Part shown: one piece after another, positions 41,258 through 50,064 of the stretch
How the letters are laid out: each line of letters starts with the position of its first letter
How positions within the stretch are numbered: the stretch's first letter is position 1
DNA from: Aquipseudomonas ullengensis
GTDB lineage: Bacteria; Pseudomonadota; Gammaproteobacteria; Pseudomonadales; Pseudomonadaceae
Assembly (NCBI RefSeq): GCF_014174475.1
Contig: NZ_JACJUD010000003.1
Coordinates: 186,001-250,000, forward strand
Length of the DNA: 64,000 nt
Direction: 5' to 3'
Notes under the pieces: generated by a model
Database searches by the model: none
The model's input: only the letters and a program-made list of their open reading frames with translations
What the model was told of the DNA's origin: nothing
Translations under genes and position numbers: made by a program

Positions 41258-43636
41258 TCAGGCTCCTTGTTCGACTTCGGTGGCGCGCCCGGTAAAGCGC
41301 TGGAGAACGCGATAGATCGCACTGAGGGCACGATCTACCAGGGGGGATCCGCGCTCGGGTGTGACGATGCGTGCCAACCCCTGTTCCATTTCCTGGGCCA
41401 GTTGGCGGATCGGTTTGATCGCCACGCGTTGTCCGCTGTGGTCGACAAACATGTAGTTATGCGTGGTCGGGCTGAACCAGGACAGCTTCAGCGCGCGAGT
41501 GTCTTCACCTTGGACGAATTCGAACCAGGTGCCGAATTCGACCTGTTGCAGCTCCTTGATCAGCGCCTGGGTGCGTGGCGAAAGGGTGCCGCTGGGCTTG
41601 GCCGGTTCGGCCAGTACGGCGTCCTCGCCGAGCATGGCACCGAGCGGGCTGTCCGGCAGCTGGGTCTTGATCTGTGCGGCCAGTTGCGGCTGCTGGGCCT
41701 GCACGGCGTGCTGGCAGGCAACGATGTCCTGCAGCAGGCGGCGGACGCCATCCTCGTGGTAGCCGCCGAGCAGTTCCAGGCCCTTGCGCAGGTCGTCGAG
41801 CAGCGACACGCGCTGGCTTTGCAGGCGCGCGCGGCCGTCGGCGTCGAGCACGGTGCCGCTCCAGGCCAGCAGTTCGGCGACTTCGCCGGAGCGCTGCCAT
41901 TCCGTGCTGCGCTCGCCATGGCGGAGCAGCACGAAGACCAGCACATCGGCCCAGGTCAGTTCGAGGAAGTTGCGGATGATCGTCGGCAGCTCACGCTCAT
42001 TCACTGCCTTGGCGATGACCTCGACGGCCAGCTGGCGGGCGCCGAGCAGCTTGTCGCGGCCCTTGGCGGCCTCCACGGCGCGGCGCTCGCGTAACTCGAC
42101 CTTGTGCTTGAGGGTGGCAACGAATTCGTTGAACTCTTCCAGCAGGCTGTCGAAGAGCTGCAGGTCGCCGACGAAGCCGTGGATCACCCGTTCGACCACC
42201 CACTGCATCTTCGCCAGCAGTCCGCGTTCGTCGCCTTCGCCGCCATACAGCACGCCGGCCTGGGCCATGGTGTTGAGCAGGCGGCGGGCGGGGTGGTGAT
42301 GCTGGGTGAACAGGGCTTTGTCCTGCAGCGCCACTTTGAGGTAGGGCGTGTGCAGGTGGGAGAGGGCGGTCTTGCAGGTGTCCGGCAGGTTGTCGTCATC
42401 GAGGATGAAGTCGAACAGCATGCCGACCAGGTCGATCACGTCGGCTTCCTGATCGGACAGCTTCTGCTGACCGGGGAGCGCGCTATGGGTTTCCAGTTGC
42501 TGCTGCAGGCCGGCCTTGAGCTCTTCCACCGGCTGCGGGTTGTGCAGGCGCTGGGCTAGGTTGCTGGCGGACTGCTCCTGCAGGCGGTTGAGTGCCGCCA
42601 GCAGTTCGTTGGCACTGTAAGTGCTGGTGGCCGTGCGCGGCGAGAAGCTAGCGATACTGCGGGCGCCGCCGGGTAGCGGGGCGTCGATGTCACGCTCGCG
42701 GCGCTCGCTGAGTAGCGCGGTCAGGCCGCCGAACAGTTGGGTCGGGTCGGCTGACGGCGGCGCGTTGAGGTCAGCAGGTGGCAGTGGTTGGCCAGTGCCT
42801 GCGGCCGGCCCGGTATAGGGGCTGCTGGTGTTGCCACGTGCGGCGCCGGTTTCGTGTCTCGGGGCAGGAGGGTTGCCGTCCGCTACCGGCGCGGTAGGTT
42901 CGCTCGGGCGTTCGGCACTGCTGGCGGCGCGCTGCGGGGTGAATTTGAGGTTGGGCAGGATGCCGGCGGCGATCAGGCGCTGGTTGAGCATCTCGTATAG
43001 AGAGTCGAGGCCCTCCATCACGTTGCGATCGAACAGCATGTAAAGAATGACCTTGATCCGCAGCGGGAACGGATGGGGCGCCAGGGCGCCGCGGAAGGCA
43101 TCGGCAATTGCCTGGGGGCCGAACGGGTTGCTGTCTTCGCCGAGTTTGTGGCCGTTGTTGAGCAGGGCCAGGCGCTGGTCGAGGGCAAACAGGCTGCGTG
43201 CGCTGTGGGCGCGCACGCGGCTGACCATATTGGTCACCTGCAGGCTTTCTTCATATTCCTCGTTCTGCACCAGCTCCAGCAGCTCGGCGTCGAGCGCGCC
43301 GCTGCCGGGTACGGCTTTCAGCTTGCCCTCGAGGAAGTCGGAGAAATTCTGTGCGATGCGCTGGTGGTAGCTGCGCTCGACTTGCGGGCGCAGCTTGCGG
43401 ATGTCGCGCATGCTGTCGAAAAACAGGGTCTGTAGCCGATTGTTCTCGGCTTTTTCTGCGCATTCGAAAAGGCTGTCGTCGACTTGAGCGAAGACCCCGC
43501 CGAGATGCTCTGCCAGATTGTTCATCACCAGTTTGCGGCAGTCCTGCACCAGTTCGCTGAAGCGAGGCTGGATGCCGCGGCTTGCCAGCCCGGGTATGGG
43601 TTTGGGGGGTGGGGGCGGAGCGTCCTGGGAACTCAT
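41258..43636 (-). CDS. DUF1631 family protein, copy A
   Basis: The 792-residue soluble protein has an N-terminal helical DUF1631 block (~20-240: LVQDCRKLVMNNLAEHLGG, DSMRDIRKLRPQVERSYH). A Pro/Ala/Ser-rich disordered linker follows (~245-330). The helical core (~370-600, with DQEADVIDLVGMLFDFILDD) leads to a C-terminal beta-rich module (TWFEFVQGEDTRALKLSW). It is a paralogue of the protein at 56504-58846. Annotations as thymidine phosphorylase are unfounded. It is coupled to a PilZ-domain gene, which suggests cyclic-di-GMP-related signalling, but this is inference. Confidence 0.88.
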   Translation of the reverse strand: MSSQDAPPPPPKPIPGLASRGIQPRFSELVQDCRKLVMNNLAEHLGGVFAQVDDSLFECAEKAENNRLQTLFFDSMRDIRKLRPQVERSYHQRIAQNFSDFLEGKLKAVPGSGALDAELLELVQNEEYEESLQVTNMVSRVRAHSARSLFALDQRLALLNNGHKLGEDSNPFGPQAIADAFRGALAPHPFPLRIKVILYMLFDRNVMEGLDSLYEMLNQRLIAAGILPNLKFTPQRAASSAERPSEPTAPVADGNPPAPRHETGAARGNTSSPYTGPAAGTGQPLPPADLNAPPSADPTQLFGGLTALLSERRERDIDAPLPGGARSIASFSPRTATSTYSANELLAALNRLQEQSASNLAQRLHNPQPVEELKAGLQQQLETHSALPGQQKLSDQEADVIDLVGMLFDFILDDDNLPDTCKTALSHLHTPYLKVALQDKALFTQHHHPARRLLNTMAQAGVLYGGEGDERGLLAKMQWVVERVIHGFVGDLQLFDSLLEEFNEFVATLKHKVELRERRAVEAAKGRDKLLGARQLAVEVIAKAVNERELPTIIRNFLELTWADVLVFVLLRHGERSTEWQRSGEVAELLAWSGTVLDADGRARLQSQRVSLLDDLRKGLELLGGYHEDGVRRLLQDIVACQHAVQAQQPQLAAQIKTQLPDSPLGAMLGEDAVLAEPAKPSGTLSPRTQALIKELQQVEFGTWFEFVQGEDTRALKLSWFSPTTHNYMFVDHSGQRVAIKPIRQLAQEMEQGLARIVTPERGSPLVDRALSAIYRVLQRFTGRATEVEQGA

Positions 43637-43754
43637 GGGTAATCCTGGGTGTAACGGCGACCTTGCTCAGGCCGCTGTGAGGGAGAACATGCTGCAAAGA
43701 TAGAGTAGTCGGTTATTTTTCGGCAAAGCATTGTTCAATAAGTCTTTTAAAGGG

Positions 43755-43782
43755 TTGACAGCAATTTTTTGGTGGGTAAAAT
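43755..43782 (+). promoter_or_regulatory. Sigma-70 promoter of the tRNA operon
   Basis: Perfect TTGACA, 16 bases, TAAAAT, then the GC-rich discriminator GGCGCGCC expected for stringently controlled stable-RNA promoters. It precedes the tRNA-Asn gene by about 65 bases. Confidence 0.8.
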
Positions 43783-43847
43783 GGCGCGCCTCTGATACGG
43801 GAAACGGCGAAAGCCGAAGCCAGTAAAGGAGCGAGAAGGTTACAAGT

Positions 43848-43923
<76 letters not shown>

Positions 43924-43933
43924 ACTTTCTTAT

Positions 43934-44010
43934 CGGGGTATAGCGCAGTCCGGTAGCGCGCTTGCTTTGGGAGCAAGATGTCGGGAGTTCGAATCCCCCT
44001 ACCCCGACCA
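43934..44010 (+). tRNA. tRNA-Pro (TGG)
   Basis: 77 bases with acceptor CGGGGTA / TACCCCG and encoded ACCA. Anticodon TGG is at 43968-43970 (loop TTTGGGA). The C1-G72 pair is characteristic of bacterial tRNA-Pro. It sits ten bases after tRNA-Asn, so the three tRNAs form one transcript. Confidence 0.96.
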
Positions 44011-44015
44011 TTTTT

Positions 44016-44091
44016 GGGTCGTTAGCTCAGTTGGTAGAGCAGTTGGCTTTTAACCAATTGGTCGTAGGTTCGAATCCCACACGACCCACCA
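44016..44091 (+). tRNA. tRNA-Lys (TTT)
   Basis: 76 bases with acceptor GGGTCGT / ACGACCC and encoded ACCA. Anticodon TTT is at 44049-44051 (loop CTTTTAA). The T stem reads GTAGG / CCCAC and has an A-C mismatch in the middle pair; the rest is standard. In P. aeruginosa this tRNA-Lys is a known insertion target of PAPI-1/pKLC102-type islands; here host DNA continues directly, so the site is empty. Confidence 0.96.
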
Positions 44092-44114
44092 TTTCAAGCT
44101 TGCTTGAAAGTAAG

Positions 44115-44139
44115 AAACCCGCCAAGTGCGGGTTTTTTA
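44115..44139 (+). terminator. Terminator of the tRNA operon
   Basis: AAACCCGC / GCGGGTTTTTT hairpin, 24 bases past tRNA-Lys. Confidence 0.85.
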
Positions 44140-44198
44140 TTGCCTGTGATTTGGTGTCGTGGAGCGCACGACCTATTGCCATGCGCTTCACAACCGCC

Positions 44199-45497
44199 TC
44201 AATGCAACTTGAGGCGTGGTTCGGTGCTGCGGCCGATGCGGTCGCTGAGCATCAGCAGGGCGGTGCGGAAAATTCCGTACAGGGCCATCTGGTGCATGCG
44301 GTACAGCGAAATGTAGAACATCCGCGCCAGCCAGCCTTCCAGTTTGACGCTCCCCATCAGGTTGCCCATCAGGTTGCCGACCGCAGAGAAGCGCGACAGC
44401 GAGATCAGCGAGCCGTAGTCGCGGTAGCTGAAGGTCGGCAGTGCTTCGCCATTGAGGCGCAGCTTGAGCGCCTTGGCCAGTAGCGAGGCTTGTTGGTGGG
44501 CGGCTTGAGCGCGGGGCGGTACGGTGCGCTCGCTGCCGTCGCCGATGGGGCAGGCGGCGCAGTCGCCGAAGGCGAAGATATTGTCGTCCAGGGTGGTTTG
44601 CAGGGTAGGGCGCACCACTAGCTGGTTGATCCGGTTGCTTTCCAGTCCGTCGAGATCCCTGAGGAAGGCCGGTGCGCGGATGCCGGCGGCCCAGACTTTC
44701 AGGCTGGCCGGGATCTCCATGCCCTGGGCGGTGAGCAGGGCGGTGCTGTTCACCTGGCTGACGGCGGTGCCGGTCAGTACCGTGACGCCGAGCTTTTCCA
44801 GGGTCTTGTGCACCGGGCCGCTGATGCGCTCGGGCAGTGCGGGCAGTACCCGTGGGCCGGCTTCGACCAGGGTGATACGCATGTTCTGCGGCTGGATGCC
44901 GTCCAGGCCATAGGCGGCCAGTTCGTGGGCGGCATGGTGTAGCTCGGCGGCCAGTTCGACCCCGGTGGCACCGGCACCGACGATGGCCACGCTGATGTGG
45001 CTGTCGTCCAGGCGTCCGGCGTGGGCGCGCAGGTAGTGGCTGAGTAGTTGGCGGTGGAAGCGCTCGGCCTGCTCGCGGGTGTCGAGGAAGATGCAGTGCT
45101 CGCCCGCGCCAGGGGTGCCGAAGTCGTTGGTGGTGCTGCCGACGGCGATGACCAGGCTGTCGTAGGTCAGCTCGCGCTCGGGCAGCAGCTCGCCGCCATC
45201 TTCGTCGAGGGTGGCGGCCAGGCGGATGCGGCGCTTGGCGCGGTCGAGCGCGCTCATGCGCCCCAGCTGAAACTCGAAATGATTCCACTTGGCCTGGGCC
45301 ACGTAGTTCAGTTCGTCCTCGGAGGAGTTCAGCGAGCCGGAGGCCACTTCGTGCAGCAGCGGTTTCCAGATGTGGGTGAGGTTGGCGTCGACCAGTACAA
45401 CCTTGGCCTGGCCGCGTTTACCCAAGGTGCTACCCAGGCGGGTAGCAAGCTCCAGGCCGCCGGCGCCGCCGCCGACGATCACGATGCGATGTGTCAT
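44199..45497 (-). CDS. ndh: Type II NADH dehydrogenase Ndh
   Basis: The 432-residue monotopic membrane flavoprotein oxidises NADH and reduces quinone without proton pumping. The FAD motif IVIVGGGAGGLELATRLG is at the N-terminus; the NADH motif SVAIVGAGATGVELAAEL is at ~160, and IFAFGDCAACP is the C-terminal FAD block. A C-terminal amphipathic region (~380-425) anchors it to the membrane. The tRNA operon converges on it. Confidence 0.95.
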   Translation of the reverse strand: MTHRIVIVGGGAGGLELATRLGSTLGKRGQAKVVLVDANLTHIWKPLLHEVASGSLNSSEDELNYVAQAKWNHFEFQLGRMSALDRAKRRIRLAATLDEDGGELLPERELTYDSLVIAVGSTTNDFGTPGAGEHCIFLDTREQAERFHRQLLSHYLRAHAGRLDDSHISVAIVGAGATGVELAAELHHAAHELAAYGLDGIQPQNMRITLVEAGPRVLPALPERISGPVHKTLEKLGVTVLTGTAVSQVNSTALLTAQGMEIPASLKVWAAGIRAPAFLRDLDGLESNRINQLVVRPTLQTTLDDNIFAFGDCAACPIGDGSERTVPPRAQAAHQQASLLAKALKLRLNGEALPTFSYRDYGSLISLSRFSAVGNLMGNLMGSVKLEGWLARMFYISLYRMHQMALYGIFRTALLMLSDRIGRSTEPRLKLH

Positions 45498-45553
45498 GGG
45501 GATATCTCATAAGGCTTACGGAATCCGTAGTGGCCGGGCGAGCGCGAAGCAGC

Positions 45554-45727
45554 TCAGAGCACCAGGCGGGAAAGGAGGCGGCTGAGAACGCCGAGGGCGA
45601 TGACGATCAGCAGGGTGATGCCCAGCAGGCGCCAGGTGCGGAACGGCTTGCGTTCGACCTGGTGTTGCGGAGCGCTCAGGTATTGGTCAACGCGTTGCTG
45701 ATCTTCTGGGCTCAAGCGGCTGGACAT
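45554..45727 (-). CDS. DUF3094 family small membrane protein, 57 aa
   Basis: The 57-residue protein begins MSSRLSPEDQQRVDQYLSAP. A basic stretch (VERKPFRTWRLL) leads into one C-terminal membrane helix (GITLLIVIALGVLSRLLSRL). GAGG lies nine bases before the ATG. The pattern matches DUF3094, a short family of pseudomonads found beside ndh or the MOSC gene. The function is unknown. It is shorter than most length cut-offs and easily missed. Confidence 0.8.
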   Translation of the reverse strand: MSSRLSPEDQQRVDQYLSAPQHQVERKPFRTWRLLGITLLIVIALGVLSRLLSRLVL

Positions 45728-45751
45728 GGCAGGCCTCGCGGGTTGATGAAG

Positions 45752-46264
45752 TCATTCTAGCTGGCTCGCGGACAGCGGCTCAACGCAAAGCGCATCGCCC
45801 AGGCGAATGATCCCGCCCTGCAGTACGCGAGCGGTGATGCCGCCATGGCCGCGAGTGGCTTGGAAGGTGCCTGTGCCGAGGCGTTCCTCCAGGCGCGCGC
45901 AGGGTTGGCACCAGCCGGTGGTTTCGAAAATGGCCTGGCCGATGCGAAAGCGCCGGTTCTTGAGGCTGAACAGGTTGATCCCGCCGATGGCCAGGTTGCG
46001 GCGCAGGTCGGCGGGAACGATGGGATGTTGTGCGGGGCGCTCGAGCAGGGCGCTGATCACGGCCAGGTGTTCCCACTGGATCAGTGTCACCTGGCGCGCG
46101 TTACGCGGCCCCGGACGGGCGTGGTCACCAGTCAGCCCGGCTTCACGACGCGCTTCCACGGCTTGCAGTTCGAGCATGTCGCCGCGCGATTGCGGGCGTA
46201 CGCCGATCCAGCGCACCTGGCCTTGTTGCGGCACCACTGCGATCAACTCCTGTAGCGGGCTCAC
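45752..46264 (-). CDS. MOSC-domain protein
   Basis: The 170-residue MOSC-type protein contains the conserved Cys in WCQPCARLEERLG and GPRNARQVTLIQWEHLAVI, IVPADLRRNLAIGGINL as the core. MOSC domains (after the molybdenum-cofactor sulfurase C-terminus) carry labile sulfur or act on N-hydroxylated substrates (YiiM/YcbX type). The GTG at 46264 overlaps the preceding stop (GTGA), giving coupled expression. Confidence 0.85.
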   Translation of the reverse strand: MSPLQELIAVVPQQGQVRWIGVRPQSRGDMLELQAVEARREAGLTGDHARPGPRNARQVTLIQWEHLAVISALLERPAQHPIVPADLRRNLAIGGINLFSLKNRRFRIGQAIFETTGWCQPCARLEERLGTGTFQATRGHGGITARVLQGGIIRLGDALCVEPLSASQLE

Positions 46265-46890
46265 AGGCTGATCCCGACATCGAACAGGGTGGTGCGGCCC
46301 AGGTTGTTGCGCAGGAAGTCCGGCGCATCGGCATGGGCGAACAGCACGCGGCTGTAGGTTGGGCCGACCAGTGACAGCGAGCGCCAACCCTGGCGCAGGT
46401 ACTCGCCGGGTGGCGGGAACGGTGTGTTGAAGTCCGGCAGGTCGCGTTTCAAGCTGACAAAGGCCAGCAGGTCCAGCTCGCTGAGATCGATGCCGCGCTC
46501 GCGGTAGTTGTGCGCCTTCTTGCGCAGGGTGGTGGCCAGGCGCGCCTGCAACTCGCTGGCGGGCATGCGCCGGGGGCGTCGCTCGCGGCGCAGAAGCTGG
46601 CTGAGGGACAGGGCGCCGCGGCGGCGCTCTAGCTCGGCACGCCATTCGTCATTCAGGCGGCGGCCTTCATCGAGGACGAAGAACACTTCGAAATTCGCCT
46701 CGCGAAACTGTACGTCGGGCGGTTCCTGGGCAGAGCCACTGAACTCTTCCTGGCGAAAGGGCACGTTCAGCCCGAGCAGCAGGCGCTGGCAGACCCAGCG
46801 CTCGCGCTCCCACTTGCGCGCATTGGATAGGAAGTCGTTGGCCTGCTCGGCCTGCCGGGTGAGCAGGCGCAGGTAGTCGGAGTCGTCCAT
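46261..46890 (-). CDS. DUF1780 family protein
   Basis: The 209-residue soluble protein starts MDDSDYLRLLTRQAEQANDF. A basic N-terminal helix (NARKWERERWVCQRLL) is followed by EEFSGSAQEPPDVQFREANF, the strand pattern that in DUF1780 resembles the restriction-endonuclease-like (PD-(D/E)xK) fold with PDVQF...E. The match to a nuclease fold is from memory, and activity is unproven. The long in-frame extension upstream lies over the divergent gene and is rejected. It is coupled to the MOSC gene by a 4-base overlap. Confidence 0.8.
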   Translation of the reverse strand: MDDSDYLRLLTRQAEQANDFLSNARKWERERWVCQRLLLGLNVPFRQEEFSGSAQEPPDVQFREANFEVFFVLDEGRRLNDEWRAELERRRGALSLSQLLRRERRPRRMPASELQARLATTLRKKAHNYRERGIDLSELDLLAFVSLKRDLPDFNTPFPPPGEYLRQGWRSLSLVGPTYSRVLFAHADAPDFLRNNLGRTTLFDVGISL

Positions 46891-46986
46891 GGCCGCAGCA
46901 TAACCGCAAATGCGCCGGGCGGCAGTGGTCGCGCTGAAGCCCGGGATGGCCGGGTGTAGACTGGGCCATCGTTGTTGAGGGTTGCC

Positions 46987-47412
46987 ATGTCGATTCGTCC
47001 CATCGCTCCGGCCGACCATGCGGCGCTCGTCGCTCTGTGGCGGCGCACGCCCGGTATCCGTCTGCGTCCCGAGGATGCCTTCACGCCGTTCTGTGCCTAT
47101 CTGGCGCGTAATCCGGGGCTCAGCCTGGCCTGTGACATCGAAGGCCAATTGGTTGGTTGTGTCATGGCCGGGCATGACGGTCGCCGCGGCTACCTGCAGC
47201 ATCTGGTGGTGGATGAGCCTTGGCGCGGGCGGGGACTGGCGCAGGCATTGCTGGATGAGGTGCTGACGCGCCTGGCGGCCTTGGGTATCGACAAGTCCCA
47301 CGTCTTCGTCGTGCGCGATGCGCAGCAGTCCATGGATTTCTGGCGCGCGCAGGGCGGTTGGGCTGCGCGCGACGATATTCAGGTGTTCTCCACGACGGTG
47401 GTTGAGTCGTGA
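46987..47412 (+). CDS. GNAT-family N-acetyltransferase
   Basis: The 141-residue protein shows the GNAT acetyl-CoA loop [21 protein letters not shown] (in parts: [16 protein letters not shown]) and [14 protein letters not shown] before it. [16 protein letters not shown] is the typical opening. The ATG at 46987 follows GAGGG. The substrate is unknown. It is coupled to the next gene by a GTGA overlap. Confidence 0.9.
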   Translation: MSIRPIAPADHAALVALWRRTPGIRLRPEDAFTPFCAYLARNPGLSLACDIEGQLVGCVMAGHDGRRGYLQHLVVDEPWRGRGLAQALLDEVLTRLAALGIDKSHVFVVRDAQQSMDFWRAQGGWAARDDIQVFSTTVVES

Positions 47413-48101
47413 TCAGTTCAGCGCTGCTGTCGGCCAGTAGCCTGTGGGTGGGCTGGCTGGTGTATCTCGCCTTCGTGCTCTGGGCTGCCTGGCGCGCGCC
47501 CTGGGTCGAGCTGTTCAGTGACCAGCGTCGCCAACACCTGCTGTTCGGCACCATGCTGGGGTTGTTCCTGCTCTGGTTAGTCAGGCGTGATTTCGCCTCG
47601 GGGCTGTCCTTCCATTTCATTGGCATGACGGCAGTAACCCTGTTGCTGGATTGGCCGCTGGCTGTTCTGGGCGGACTCGCTGCGCAGCTGGGCTTGTTGC
47701 TGGTGGGGCGGCAGGATCTGGCGGCGCTGGGCGTCAATGGTGTGTTGCTGGTACTGATTCCGGTGGCGGTCACCGAGTTCTTCGCGCAATGGGTCGAGCG
47801 CCGTCAGCCGCGCAATCTGTTCGTCTACATCTTCTGCTGCGGCTTCTTTCCGGCAGGGCTGGCGGCGATGCTGTGCCTGCTCACCGGTTTGGGCGTGCTG
47901 TGGTTCGACGGGCTGTATGTGATGCCGCCGTGGCTGGAGGACTTCATCGGCTACCTGTGGCTGGTGATGTTCCCCGAGGCATTCATCAACGGCATGCTGG
48001 TCACCGGGCTGGTGGTGTTCTATCCGGACTGGCTGGAGACGTTCAATCGCACGCGCTACCTGTCTGCGCCCTGGAAGGATGACGACGTCCCGCATGATTG
48101 A
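47409..48101 (+). CDS. CbiM-like energy-coupling-factor permease-family membrane protein
   Basis: The 230-residue polytopic protein has six or seven helices. [20 protein letters not shown] and [20 protein letters not shown] resemble conserved blocks of the CbiM S-component family of nickel/cobalt ECF transporters, but the classical N-terminal MHI metal-binding motif is absent. Metal transport is thus uncertain. The GTG start overlaps the preceding stop. Confidence 0.75.
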   Translation: MISSALLSASSLWVGWLVYLAFVLWAAWRAPWVELFSDQRRQHLLFGTMLGLFLLWLVRRDFASGLSFHFIGMTAVTLLLDWPLAVLGGLAAQLGLLLVGRQDLAALGVNGVLLVLIPVAVTEFFAQWVERRQPRNLFVYIFCCGFFPAGLAAMLCLLTGLGVLWFDGLYVMPPWLEDFIGYLWLVMFPEAFINGMLVTGLVVFYPDWLETFNRTRYLSAPWKDDDVPHD

Positions 48102-48164
48102 TCCGGGTCAACCACTCCACGAGGCGAGCCGGGCATGCTGGCGAAAACAGCAGAGGGATCGGGA

Positions 48165-48380
48165 ATGAGTATTCACGAATGGGCGCGGCGCGAAGTGGCG
48201 GCGAGCCGTGTGCGGGGCGAAGAGTTGGGTTTTGACGCCGTGCTGGCTTTACGCGCGTTGCTCAGTGCGGTGGTCGAACAGAATGGTACATCGCGCAGCA
48301 GTGAAGACTTGGCGCATGAGCTGCAATTTCTCGCCGACAATCTCGATAGCGAGCGGGATTACAGTTTCATGCGCCCCTGA
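48165..48380 (+). CDS. Conserved hypothetical protein, 71 aa (PA4532-like position)
   Basis: The 71-residue helical protein begins MSIHEWARREVAASRVRG. The ATG at 48165 follows GAGGG. The ending SEDLAHELQFLADNLDSERD is conserved-looking and acidic. I do not recognise a domain. It converges on yacG with a 12-base gap. Confidence 0.7.
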   Translation: MSIHEWARREVAASRVRGEELGFDAVLALRALLSAVVEQNGTSRSSEDLAHELQFLADNLDSERDYSFMRP

Positions 48381-48392
48381 GTCGAGGGCGGC

Positions 48393-48587
48393 TCAGTGTC
48401 CGCGTGGCGGCATGTCTTCGGAAAACAGCTCGTCTTCCAGGTTGTCGCCGGGAATGGCGTGGGCTTCCGTGGCCCAGGCGCCGAGATCGATCAATTTGCA
48501 GCGCTCGCTGCAGAACGGCCGGCTCGGGCTTTGCGGGCCCCATTCGACGGGCGCGCCGCAGGTTGGGCAATCCACTGTGGCACTCAT
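48393..48587 (-). CDS. yacG: DNA gyrase inhibitor YacG
   Basis: The 64-residue zinc protein has ligands in VDCPTCGAP and [14 protein letters not shown] (C-x2-C and C-x3-C). YacG binds GyrB and blocks DNA binding in E. coli. It overlaps coaE by four bases and belongs to the pilB-pilC-pilD-coaE-yacG operon. Confidence 0.95.
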   Translation of the reverse strand: MSATVDCPTCGAPVEWGPQSPSRPFCSERCKLIDLGAWATEAHAIPGDNLEDELFSEDMPPRGH

Positions 48588-49195
48588 GGTTGGCCTCCGC
48601 GTAGGGTCAGATAAAAGTGATGCAGGCGTTCGACCTCGCTGTTTAGCCAGGCCAAGTCGCGGTCGTTGACCAGGATGTCGTCGGCGTGTCGCAGGCGTTC
48701 TTCGCGATTGGCCTGGACGCGCAGGATGGCTTTGACCTGCTCCTCGCTGCTCTGGTCGCGCACCATGGTGCGCTGCAGCTGCAATTGCTCCGGCGCGTCC
48801 ACCACCAGCACGCGCTGGGTCATGCGGTGTTGGCCGGACTCCACCAGCAATGGCGAAACCAGAATCGCATAGGGTGATTCAGCCTTGGCCAGGTACTGGG
48901 CGATTTCCTGGCCGATCAGCGGGTGCAGCAGGCTTTCCAGCCAGCGTCGTTGCTGCTCGTCCTGAAACACCAGTTCACGGAGGCGGGCGCGGTTCAGCGT
49001 GCCATCGGCCTGCAGTACCTGCTCGCCGAAGCGTTCGACGATTTTCGCCAAAGCTGGTTTGCCGGGCTCGACCACCCAGCGGGCGGCATGGTCGGCATCG
49101 ACCAGATGCACGCCAAGCTCCATGAAGTGCTGGGCAACGGCGCTCTTGCCGCTGCCAATACCGCCCGTAAGGCCAAGAATCCAGGGTGTGCTCAT
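48584..49195 (-). CDS. coaE: Dephospho-CoA kinase CoaE
   Basis: The 203-residue P-loop kinase catalyses the last CoA step. [14 protein letters not shown] is the Walker [18 protein letters not shown] and SPLLVESG are family motifs. The ATG at 49195 overlaps the pilD stop (TGATG). Confidence 0.96.
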   Translation of the reverse strand: MSTPWILGLTGGIGSGKSAVAQHFMELGVHLVDADHAARWVVEPGKPALAKIVERFGEQVLQADGTLNRARLRELVFQDEQQRRWLESLLHPLIGQEIAQYLAKAESPYAILVSPLLVESGQHRMTQRVLVVDAPEQLQLQRTMVRDQSSEEQVKAILRVQANREERLRHADDILVNDRDLAWLNSEVERLHHFYLTLRGGQP

Positions 49196-50064
49196 CAAAA
49201 ACCGGCGAAGTGGAGATAGGTCCCGGTTATTTGATCACCCCAGAGCAGCGCAATCCAGCCGGCAATTGCCAGGTAGGGGCCGAAGGGGATTGGTGTGCTG
49301 GTTTCCTGATTGCGCAGGCGCAGCATGATCACGCCCAATACCGCGCCTACCAGAGACGACAGCAGGATGGTCAGCGGCAATACCTGCCAGCCACCCCAGG
49401 CGCCGAGCATGGCCAGCAGTTTGAAGTCGCCGTAGCCCATGCCTTCCTTGCCGGTCAGCAGTTTGAACAGCCAATACACCGACCACAGGCTGAGATAGCC
49501 AGCAACAGCGCCCCACAGGGCGTCTTCCAGGTTGGTGATCAGACCGAAGTTGTTGACGATCAAACCCAGCCACAGCAGCGGCAGAACCAAGGAGTCTGGC
49601 AGTAGCTGGTGATCACAATCGATCAGGCTCATCGCCAGCAGCCCCCAGGTCAGCATCAGCATCCCGGCGGCTTGCCAGCCAAAGCCGAAGTGATAGGCGA
49701 CATAGCCAGAGAGCAGGCCGCAGGCAAGTTCCACCAGCGGGTAGCGTTTGCTGATGGGCGCTTTGCAGCTGGAGCACTTGCCGCCGAGGAACAGATAGCT
49801 GACTACCGGGATGTTTTCCCAGGCCTTGATCTGATGGTTGCAGTGGGGGCAGCTGGAGTGGGGGAGAACGAGGTTGAAGGTGCTGGTTGCAGGCTCTTCC
49901 GGTAGCTCAAGGACTTCGCGGGCCTGTGTTCTCCAGTCGCGGAACATCATCTTGGGTAGACGGTAGATAACAACGTTAAGGAAGCTGCCAATCAACAGGC
50001 CGAGCAGAAATACGGATAAAACAAAGGCCAGCAAATTGCCGGCCAGAAAGTCGATCAGTGACAT
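49195..50064 (-). CDS. pilD: Prepilin leader peptidase/N-methyltransferase PilD
   Basis: The 289-residue polytopic membrane aspartyl protease removes prepilin leaders (PilA, PilE, PilV, PilW, PilX, FimU, FimT) and N-methylates the new N-terminus. Two CxxC pairs (SCPHCNHQ and [10 protein letters not shown]) form the zinc domain. The catalytic Asp residues are in [11 protein letters not shown] and [16 protein letters not shown]. It also processes type II secretion pseudopilins. Confidence 0.97.
   Translation of the reverse strand: MSLIDFLAGNLLAFVLSVFLLGLLIGSFLNVVIYRLPKMMFRDWRTQAREVLELPEEPATSTFNLVLPHSSCPHCNHQIKAWENIPVVSYLFLGGKCSSCKAPISKRYPLVELACGLLSGYVAYHFGFGWQAAGMLMLTWGLLAMSLIDCDHQLLPDSLVLPLLWLGLIVNNFGLITNLEDALWGAVAGYLSLWSVYWLFKLLTGKEGMGYGDFKLLAMLGAWGGWQVLPLTILLSSLVGAVLGVIMLRLRNQETSTPIPFGPYLAIAGWIALLWGDQITGTYLHFAGF

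Noticed and set aside
46891..47301. N-terminal extension of the DUF1780 gene
   Set aside because: The extension runs antisense through the GNAT gene and its promoter; family-like sequence begins at MDDSDYLR.
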